Part shown: in pieces, positions 1 through 4,834 of the stretch
How the letters are laid out: the number at the start of each line of letters is the position of its first letter
How positions within the stretch are numbered: the stretch's first letter is position 1
Origin: an uncultured Eubacteriales bacterium
GTDB taxonomy: Bacteria; Bacillota; Clostridia; Monoglobales; UMGS1388
Direction of reading: 5' to 3'
NCBI GenBank assembly: GCA_900551345.1
Contig: URVP01000105.1
Span: 1 to 5,604 of the forward strand
DNA: 5,604 nt
The notes under the pieces: generated by a model
Database searches by the model: none
Seen by the model: the letters and a program-made list of their open reading frames with translations, nothing else
What the model was told of the DNA's origin: nothing
Made by a program: the position numbers and the translations under genes

Positions 1-201
1 TATTCCTTTAAGCACATCACCGAGAAAAACAACCGCTGCACTCTTTGCCCCGTTGTTTCTGAGCATATTTGTCATTCCGGCATTGCCGCTGCCTTTTTTT
101 CGTATATCTTCAGTTCCCGTAATCTTGGTGTATAAGATGGAGGCGTTAAGACTGCCGATAAGATATGCAACGATAACACTTAGAATAAATTCTATAATCA
201 T
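1..201 (-). CDS. plsY: PlsY, acyl-phosphate:glycerol-3-phosphate acyltransferase (3' end outside window)
   Basis: This is the N-terminal 67 residues of PlsY, the integral membrane enzyme that transfers an acyl group from acyl phosphate (made by PlsX) to glycerol 3-phosphate, giving lysophosphatidic acid, the first step of phospholipid synthesis in most Gram-positive bacteria. Residues about 4-24 form a hydrophobic first membrane segment with the family's YLIGS motif at 13-17. The first conserved motif follows at 37-48 (GSGNAGMTNMLR) and the D-x-x-KG element at 62-66. The family is usually about 200 residues, so roughly two thirds is missing beyond position 1. The ATG at 201 overlaps the der stop codon as ATGA, and a GAGAGG ribosome site (217-212) lies inside the end of der, so translation is probably coupled. 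The usual position-42 to 44 residues read G-M-T rather than G-A-T, a conservative change. Identification is from motifs read by eye. Confidence 0.93.
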   Translation of the reverse strand, partial: MIIEFILSVIVAYLIGSLNASILYTKITGTEDIRKKGSGNAGMTNMLRNNGAKSAAVVFLGDVLKGI

Positions 202-1523
202 TTGTTCTTTTCCTCTCTTTCGCGAATTATAAATTTCAGAGGGGTGCCCTCAAATCCAAAGGTGGTTCTTATCTGATTTTCTATATATCTCAAATAGGAG
301 AAATGGAACAATTCCCGATTGTTTACAAACAGCACAAATGTAGGCGGTTTAACAGATGCCTGTGTACCATAGAAAATTTTAAGCCTTTTACCTTTATCTG
401 ACGGGGGCTGTGTTTTAGCAGTGGCTTCGTTTATACAATCGTTAAGTGCACCTGTGCTGATACGCATATTGCTCTGATTTGATACGTATTCAAACATTTC
501 GAACAAACGGCTTACTCGCTGTCCGGTTTTTGCAGAAATAAACATGATGGGAGCATAGGTCATAAAACTCAGTAGATTGTTGATTTTATCTCTGAATTTG
601 TTTTGTGATTTATCGTCTTTTTCAACAGCGTCCCATTTGTTAACGGCAATGATAGAAGCTTTTCCGTTATCATGAGCATATCCTGCAATCTTTGTATCCT
701 GTTCGGTTATGCCCTCAGTACCGTCAATCATTATCAGAACTACATCTGCACGCTCGATGGCATTAAGTGCTCTGATAACGCTGTAACGCTCGATGTTCTC
801 ATCTATTTTGCCTCGTTTCCTCATTCCGGCAGTATCGATAAGAGTATATTTTTTGCCGTCTTTTTCGTATACCGTGTCAATCGAATCTCTTGTAGTACCT
901 GCTACAGGACTTACAATAACTCTTTGCTGACCCAGAATTTTATTAACAAGTGAAGATTTACCGGCATTGGGCTTACCTACTATTGCTACTTTAAGTGAGT
1001 CGTCATCATCATCTTCTTTGTTTTCGGGAAAACCCTCAATAACCATATCAAGCAAATCACCCGTACCCATACCGTGTATTGCGGAAACAGCAATAGGGTC
1101 ACCGATACCAAGGTTATAAAACTCGTAAAGCTGCATGGGAGGCTCGCCGGGGGCATCACATTTATTGCAAGCAAGTACTATTGGTTTGCCGCTTTTTTGA
1201 AGCATGGATGCAACTGCTGCGTCTGTTGCAGTCACCCCGTCGTGAACATTTACCACAAAAATTATAACATCAGCCGTTTCAATTGCAATTTCAGCCTGAG
1301 AACGCATCTGTGCAAGAATATTGTCCTTTGATTCAGGCTCAATACCGCCTGTATCTACCATGGTGAAATCTTTTCCCGACCATTGCGCATCTGCATATAT
1401 TCTATCACGGGTAACACCGGGTGTATCTTCCACAATTGCTATTCGTCTGCCTGCAATTTTATTAAAAAGCGTTGATTTGCCCACATTGGGTCTGCCGACT
1501 ATTGCAACAATGGGCTTTGCCAT
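198..1523 (-). CDS. der: Der (EngA), tandem-domain ribosome-assembly GTPase
   Basis: Der is an essential cytoplasmic GTPase with two consecutive GTP-binding domains and a KH-like C-terminal domain; it acts in maturation of the 50S ribosomal subunit. In the 441-residue product the first G domain shows GRPNVGKS (10-17), DTPGVTRD (33-40), DTGG (57-60), NKCD (120-123) and SAIHG (147-151). The second shows GKPNAGKS (183-190), GTTRD (209-213), DTAG (230-233), NKWD (295-298) and SAKTG (330-334). The KH-like domain covers about 352-435. A very acidic linker with five aspartates (171-175) joins the two G domains. Length fits the family (about 436-440 in Firmicutes). The open frame extends to a TTG at 1532, but that codon is only 1 base from the ribosome site; the ATG at 1523 has proper spacing and gives the expected MAKPIVAIVGRPN start. 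It lies 14 bases after the DUF512 gene and overlaps plsY by 4 bases. All GTPase motifs are intact. Confidence 0.98.
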   Translation of the reverse strand: MAKPIVAIVGRPNVGKSTLFNKIAGRRIAIVEDTPGVTRDRIYADAQWSGKDFTMVDTGGIEPESKDNILAQMRSQAEIAIETADVIIFVVNVHDGVTATDAAVASMLQKSGKPIVLACNKCDAPGEPPMQLYEFYNLGIGDPIAVSAIHGMGTGDLLDMVIEGFPENKEDDDDDSLKVAIVGKPNAGKSSLVNKILGQQRVIVSPVAGTTRDSIDTVYEKDGKKYTLIDTAGMRKRGKIDENIERYSVIRALNAIERADVVLIMIDGTEGITEQDTKIAGYAHDNGKASIIAVNKWDAVEKDDKSQNKFRDKINNLLSFMTYAPIMFISAKTGQRVSRLFEMFEYVSNQSNMRISTGALNDCINEATAKTQPPSDKGKRLKIFYGTQASVKPPTFVLFVNNRELFHFSYLRYIENQIRTTFGFEGTPLKFIIREREEKNK

Positions 1524-1533
1524 ATAAATCAAA

Positions 1534-1539
1534 TCCTTT
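1534..1539 (-). promoter_or_regulatory. Ribosome binding site of der, decides the start
   Basis: AAAGGA reads on the minus strand from 1539 to 1534 and overlaps the stop codon (TAA, 1540-1538) of the upstream DUF512 gene. It is 10 bases from the ATG at 1523 and only 1 base from the in-frame TTG at 1532, so it supports the ATG. The overlap with the previous stop suggests that ribosomes finishing DUF512 help start der. Confidence 0.75.
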
Positions 1540-2818
1540 ACAGTATTAGTTTATCAAGTAAATCCTTGCCGGTTCCGTCTGTTATAAGCACTTTGATACC
1601 CAGTGCTTTTTCCACATCATCTATTGTGACATCGTCAAGGAAGGTTTCGTCACGAAGCATAACTTCGGGTAATATAAGATATTCTCCCAGCTTTTTATCT
1701 TTAAGCTGGTTGATTATATCTTGACCTGTTATCAGCCCGGCAACTGTAATGTCATGTCCGAAAAAATCATTTACGATGGGATACACAGTTATTTTATCTG
1801 AAACATGACCGCAAAGTTTTTTTATATATTCTCCAATCAGTACGCCGGTTGCCAGTGACTTGTTGGATATTTTATCAGGTATAGATGTTGCGTTTAAAGC
1901 CTCATTAAATTCTGCATCAAGAGTTCTTACAAGACCGACTCCGTTTTCAATCTGAAGATATTCTTCATATTCTTCATCTGAAGGAATAGGAGTATCTGAC
2001 ATAATATAAAATTCGTCTGAAGCAAAAACAAGACGACTGCCTAATTCCTTTAAGAATTTTTTTTGATGCTTTTCTATTGTATCTATAAGTTCCCTTGCTG
2101 ATATTTTATCAAAAAGAGTAAGTTTTGGCAAGTCTTTTCTATATTTTGTAAGACCTACCGGGACTACACAAACGCTTTTAAGTGCCGGATAGAGGGATGC
2201 AAGGTCATTTATAGTTTTGTCAAGTTCTTCTTTGTCATTAAGCCCCGGACACAAAACTATTTGAGCGTTAAGAGATATGCCGCTGTCGGCAAGTTTTCTC
2301 AGACGCTGCATAATGTTTCCTGCAAATCTGTTGTTCATCATTTTGCAGCGCAGCTGAGGATTTGTTGTGTGTACCGAGACATTTATCCTTGGAAGGTGAA
2401 GGTTTATTATTCTTTCCAGCTCTTCGTCAGAAACATTAGTGAGGGTAATATAGTTGCCGAGAAAGGCAGAAAGCCGATAATCATCATCTTTAACATACAT
2501 CGTATCTCTCATGCCTTGAGGGAGCTGGTCAATAAAGCAAAAAACGCATTTGTTGCGGCAGCTTCTGGTACCGTCAATCATTGGATTTTCAAATTCAATC
2601 CCCAGATCCTCATATTCATCATTCATTACGGTTACTTCATATATATCGCCATTGGGCTTTTGAAAGGCTATGTCAAATTCACTGTCAGAGGTGTAGAATT
2701 TATAATCAAGAATGTCGTTAATTTCGGCTCCGTCAACCGTAAGGAGAATATCTCCTTGCTGCATGCCTATCTCGTCAGCGATGCTGCCTTTTTCAACTTT
2801 TCCGATTTTACCTGACAT
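1538..2818 (-). CDS. PDZ-like / radical SAM / DUF512 protein (COG1625 type), function unknown
   Basis: This 426-residue protein belongs to the DUF512 radical SAM family, described as an Fe-S oxidoreductase related to NifB/MoaA; no reaction is known to me. Residues 1-65 form a PDZ-like domain (GSIADEIGMQQGDILLTVDG at 11-30). The radical SAM cluster motif CRNKCVFC (C87, C91, C94; CxxxCxxC) follows, with the family-typical FIDQLPQGMR and DDYRLSFLGN-like segment, here DDYRLSAFLGN, up to residue 122. The C-terminal DUF512 region (about 218-424) carries DFFGHDITVAGLITGQDI (351-368) and LPEVMLRDETFLDD (383-396). The ATG at 2818 has a strong AGGAGG site 7 bases upstream. There is no signal peptide or membrane segment, so it is probably cytoplasmic. 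It is the first gene after the rpmF terminator and sits 14 bases before der, an order I recall from Clostridia. Family assignment is firm; any role in ribosome or membrane biogenesis is only inferred from neighbours. Confidence 0.92.
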   Translation of the reverse strand: MSGKIGKVEKGSIADEIGMQQGDILLTVDGAEINDILDYKFYTSDSEFDIAFQKPNGDIYEVTVMNDEYEDLGIEFENPMIDGTRSCRNKCVFCFIDQLPQGMRDTMYVKDDDYRLSAFLGNYITLTNVSDEELERIINLHLPRINVSVHTTNPQLRCKMMNNRFAGNIMQRLRKLADSGISLNAQIVLCPGLNDKEELDKTINDLASLYPALKSVCVVPVGLTKYRKDLPKLTLFDKISARELIDTIEKHQKKFLKELGSRLVFASDEFYIMSDTPIPSDEEYEEYLQIENGVGLVRTLDAEFNEALNATSIPDKISNKSLATGVLIGEYIKKLCGHVSDKITVYPIVNDFFGHDITVAGLITGQDIINQLKDKKLGEYLILPEVMLRDETFLDDVTIDDVEKALGIKVLITDGTGKDLLDKLIL

Positions 2819-2825
2819 TTTTCCG

Positions 2826-2831
2826 CCTCCT
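2826..2831 (-). promoter_or_regulatory. Ribosome binding site of the DUF512 gene
   Basis: A perfect AGGAGG lies 7 bases before the ATG at 2818. It begins 14 bases past the end of the terminator's T run, so the whole gap between terminator and start codon is taken up by this site and its spacer, with no room for a separate promoter. Confidence 0.85.
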
Positions 2832-2845
2832 TTTTATCTTTAAAG

Positions 2846-2874
2846 AAAAAAAGTGACCTTAAGGTCACTTTTTT
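2846..2874 (-). terminator. Intrinsic terminator flush with the rpmF stop codon
   Basis: On the minus strand a stem GTGACC / GGTCAC closes a TTAA loop (2868-2853; in DNA a perfect 16-base palindrome). It is extended by six A-T pairs (2874-2869 with 2852-2847), and the strand continues in a run of seven T. The A arm starts within the rpmF TAA stop (2875-2873). GC stem, short loop and T tract are the standard rho-independent design. Because A tracts also flank the other side it could stop transcription from the plus strand too, but no plus-strand gene is present. An operator role for the palindrome is possible but less likely. Confidence 0.88.
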
Positions 2875-3052
2875 ATGCATCTTTTGAAATTACCTGTGAG
2901 CCTTTATATGTTCCGCATTCGGAGCATGCTCTGTGCGGCAACTTGAAAGATCCGCACTGAGGACATTTTACCATGCCGGGGATTGCAAGCTTCCAGGAAG
3001 CTCTTCTTGAATCTCTCTTGGATTTAGATACCTTTCTCTTAGGTACTGCCAT
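2873..3052 (-). CDS. rpmF: 50S ribosomal protein L32 (bL32), zinc-ribbon form
   Basis: The 59-residue product is ribosomal protein L32, a small basic component of the large subunit. It begins MAVPKRKVSKSKRDSRRA, the standard basic N-terminal tail, followed by WKLAIPGMVKCPQCG. Four cysteines at 30, 33, 43 and 46 form two CxxC pairs (CPQC and CSEC), the zinc-binding C+ form of the protein; forms lacking the cysteines exist in zinc-responsive paralogue pairs. It ends with GTYKGSQVISKDA, and the length is normal (about 57-60). The ATG at 3052 is 2 bases after the DUF177 stop, and its AGGAGG site lies within the last codons of DUF177. The DUF177-rpmF pairing is widespread in bacteria (yceD-rpmF in E. 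coli). The transcript ends at the hairpin directly after the stop codon. Confidence 0.98.
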   Translation of the reverse strand: MAVPKRKVSKSKRDSRRASWKLAIPGMVKCPQCGSFKLPHRACSECGTYKGSQVISKDA

Positions 3053-3054
3053 TG

Positions 3055-3537
3055 CTATTCCTCCTTTTTATCAAGAAGCTGTTTTAAAACCTCAAACCTT
3101 GGGTCGATATTATCATTTGTGCAGCTGCACTCAGATATATTAAGGTTTGTTCCGCACACAGGGCACAGACCCTTGCAGTCATCTTTGCACAATGCACGAA
3201 ACGGGAGATTTATGGAAAGCTCCTCATATACATATTCGTCTAAATTAAATTCATCACCTGTAAGTGATATATATTCATCAGACTCTTCAAAAACGATTCT
3301 GTCATCGCATTCGTAAGAAGTCTCAAATGAAACTTTTTCAAGACAGCGTGCACATTCAGTATGAAAGACAGTGTTAATTGTCAGATGAATTTCAATTCTG
3401 CCGGCATTGTTTTTAATTTCACCCAAGACAGATATATCATCTGTATAACCGCTTTCCGATTTATAAGGGTCAAGAATCGTATTAATGCTTATTTTATCGC
3501 CAACTGAACTTTTAAGTAAAGACAAATTAATGTTCAA
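3055..3537 (-). CDS. DUF177 / YceD-family protein, cysteine-rich, 23S rRNA-associated family
   Basis: This is a 160-residue DUF177 protein, the family of E. coli YceD; plant and bacterial members are linked to accumulation of 23S rRNA. It starts MNINLSLLKSSVGDK, like many family members. A CARC pair sits at 62-65 and a cysteine-dense stretch at 117-139 (C117, C121, C125, C128, C137, C139) includes CKGLCPVCG, probably a metal site. The family's DPRF motif is at 145-148, followed by a short helix ending KKEE. The frame can be extended 15 codons to a TTG at 3582, but those bases are the -35 box of a consensus promoter and have no ribosome site. The TTG at 3537 has GAGGTG 5 bases upstream, and there is no in-frame ATG near the N-terminus. 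It is co-transcribed with rpmF, 2 bases downstream, as in many bacteria. The family call is firm; the start rests on sequence signals only. Confidence 0.93.
   Translation of the reverse strand: MNINLSLLKSSVGDKISINTILDPYKSESGYTDDISVLGEIKNNAGRIEIHLTINTVFHTECARCLEKVSFETSYECDDRIVFEESDEYISLTGDEFNLDEYVYEELSINLPFRALCKDDCKGLCPVCGTNLNISECSCTNDNIDPRFEVLKQLLDKKEE
3060..3065 (-). promoter_or_regulatory. Ribosome binding site of rpmF inside the DUF177 coding end
   Basis: AGGAGG, 7 bases before the rpmF ATG, is formed by the lysine and glutamate codons that end the DUF177 protein (KKEE). The stop codon, the site and the next start thus lie within about 14 bases, so rpmF translation is likely aided by ribosomes terminating on DUF177. 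Confidence 0.85.
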
Positions 3538-3542
3538 AACGC

Positions 3543-3548
3543 CACCTC
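3543..3548 (-). promoter_or_regulatory. Ribosome binding site for the DUF177 TTG start
   Basis: GAGGTG matches the anti-Shine-Dalgarno end of 16S rRNA (GGAGGTG pattern) and lies 5 bases before the TTG at 3537, or 7 counting from its GAGG core. It is the only such site near the N-terminal coding region and therefore decides the start. It begins just 5 bases after the -10 hexamer, so it must lie at the very 5' end of the mRNA. Confidence 0.7.
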
Positions 3549-3553
3549 GAGAT

Positions 3554-3582
3554 ATTATACTATTAATTGTATTGCTTGTCAA
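3554..3582 (-). promoter_or_regulatory. Consensus SigA-type promoter for DUF177-rpmF
   Basis: On the minus strand TTGACA (3582-3577), a 17-base AT-rich spacer and TATAAT (3559-3554) match the vegetative sigma factor consensus at all 12 positions with ideal spacing. Transcription would begin near 3547, about 10 bases before the DUF177 start codon. It lies in the 85-base gap after ackA and explains how ribosomal-protein expression can be separate from the acetate genes. The strength is inferred from the consensus match; it is not measured. Confidence 0.85.
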
Positions 3583-3622
3583 TAGACTTTTTGCCGTTTT
3601 ATGTTAATCTTTTATTTCAAAA

Positions 3623-4813
3623 TTACAGGAGTGCCTGTGTTTCTTGAGCAATTTTAAGTTCCTCATTGGTAGGAATAACCATAACAAGAGTTTTTGAAGT
3701 ATCCTTGCTTATTATTGCCTCTTCGCCTCTTATGTTATTCTTTTCTGTATCAAGCTCAATGTTCATAAATTCAAAGCCGTCAATTATAGCTTTTCTCATT
3801 TCCTTATCATTTTCGCCTACGCCGGCAGTAAATACAATGGCGTCAACCCCGTTCATGGCTGCGATATATCCGCCGATGTATTTTCTTACTCTGTATACGA
3901 ACATATCAAGAGCAAGCTGAGCACGCTCATTACCGTTTTGTGCTGCTGCTGTTATATCTCTGAAATCGCTACTTACATCAGAGATACCCAGAACACCTGA
4001 CTTTTTGTTAAGAATATTTAAAACTTCATCTACGGTTTTGTTGTCTTTGTTTGCAATGTACTGAACTACCGCAGGGTCAACATCACCGCTTCTTGTGCCC
4101 ATAATAAGACCTTCAAGAGGAGTAAGACCCATGCTTGTGTCAACGCATTTTCCACCGATGGAAGCAGAAATGCTTGAGCCGTTACCCAGATGGCATACTA
4201 TAACTTTTGCATTTTCTTTGTCAAGGTTTGCAAATTCAATCGCCCGTTTTGACACATACATATGACTTATACCGTGGAAACCATAGCGTCTGATAGCATA
4301 TTTTTCATAGTATTCATAAGGTATGGCATATGTATATACTTTCTTTTCCATTGACTGTCCGAACGCTGTGTCAAAAACTGCAACCTGCTTTATGCCGGGC
4401 ATAACTTTTTCGCACGCTTCAATTCCGATAAGATTTGCCGGGTTGTGGAGAGGTCCGAGATCAAAACAATCTCTTATAACCTTTTTAACATCTTCGGTAA
4501 CAATGGTAGAAGCACTGTAATATTTTCCGCCATGGAGCACTCTGTGGCCTACTGCGTCTATTTCATCCATTGAAGAAATAACGCCGTGTTCTTTGGAAGT
4601 AAGTGCTGAGATAACCTCTTTTATAGCTTCGCCGTGGTCTTTCATGTCACGAACAAGCTCATAGTCGGGTTTACCTTCGCCTTTTTGTGTAATTTTTGTG
4701 TTTTCAAGACCGATTCTTTCTACCTGTCCTTTTGCAAGAACGATCGTCTTGTTCATCTCTATAAGCTGATATTTAAGAGAGGAACTGCCTGCGTTTATAA
4801 CAAGAATATTCAT
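3623..4813 (-). CDS. ackA: Acetate kinase
   Basis: AckA is a cytoplasmic homodimeric enzyme that transfers the phosphate of acetyl phosphate to ADP, yielding acetate and ATP, the energy-conserving end of acetate fermentation. The product is 396 residues, normal for the family. Catalytic and binding residues fall at the same numbers as in the Methanosarcina thermophila enzyme: N7 in VINAGSSSLKY, R91 in GHRVLHGG, H123 in LHNP, D148 in VFDTAFG, H180 in GFHGISH, H208 in CHLGNGSS, R241 in MGTRSGDVDP and E384 in PTNEE. The nucleotide-binding FTAGVGEN loop is at 328-335. One difference is FGQSM at 151-155, where many acetate kinases read FHQTM. The ATG at 4813 gives the canonical N-terminus. It lies 21 bases after pta in the usual fermentative pta-ackA operon. 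No terminator is visible after the stop codon, so some transcripts may run into DUF177. Confidence 0.98.
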   Translation of the reverse strand: MNILVINAGSSSLKYQLIEMNKTIVLAKGQVERIGLENTKITQKGEGKPDYELVRDMKDHGEAIKEVISALTSKEHGVISSMDEIDAVGHRVLHGGKYYSASTIVTEDVKKVIRDCFDLGPLHNPANLIGIEACEKVMPGIKQVAVFDTAFGQSMEKKVYTYAIPYEYYEKYAIRRYGFHGISHMYVSKRAIEFANLDKENAKVIVCHLGNGSSISASIGGKCVDTSMGLTPLEGLIMGTRSGDVDPAVVQYIANKDNKTVDEVLNILNKKSGVLGISDVSSDFRDITAAAQNGNERAQLALDMFVYRVRKYIGGYIAAMNGVDAIVFTAGVGENDKEMRKAIIDGFEFMNIELDTEKNNIRGEEAIISKDTSKTLVMVIPTNEELKIAQETQALL

Positions 4814-4825
4814 AATTAATAAAAA

Positions 4826-4831
4826 TCCTTT
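4826..4831 (-). promoter_or_regulatory. Ribosome binding site of ackA with long spacing
   Basis: AAAGGA reads from 4831 to 4826, 12 bases from the ATG at 4813, longer than the 5-10 bases seen elsewhere in the window. The spacer is purely A/T. The start codon is nevertheless secure, because the protein begins exactly as the family expects. The long spacing may lower initiation relative to pta; this is inference. Confidence 0.6.
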
Positions 4832-4834
4832 CGA

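Noticed and set aside
1008..1020. Short GTC/ATC-type repeat tract in der
   Set aside because: It only encodes the run of five aspartates in the acidic linker between the G domains; too short to call a repeat element.
1524..1532. TTG at 1532 as the der start (three extra residues)
   Set aside because: The AAAGGA site is only 1 base from this TTG but 10 from the ATG at 1523, which gives the normal Der N-terminus.
2261..2815. A 184-codon open frame on the plus strand
   Set aside because: It lies wholly antisense to the DUF512 radical SAM gene, has no ribosome site or family motif that I can see, and the minus-strand product is a clear family member.
2853..2868. Perfect 16-base palindrome as a transcription factor operator
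   Set aside because: A tracts and a T run flank it directly after a stop codon, which fits an intrinsic terminator better; no second copy was seen in the window.
2880..2960. A possible promoter inside rpmF for DUF512 (a TATAAA-like hexamer near the gene's 3' end)
   Set aside because: No acceptable -35 hexamer sits 16-18 bases upstream, so I do not list it as a feature.
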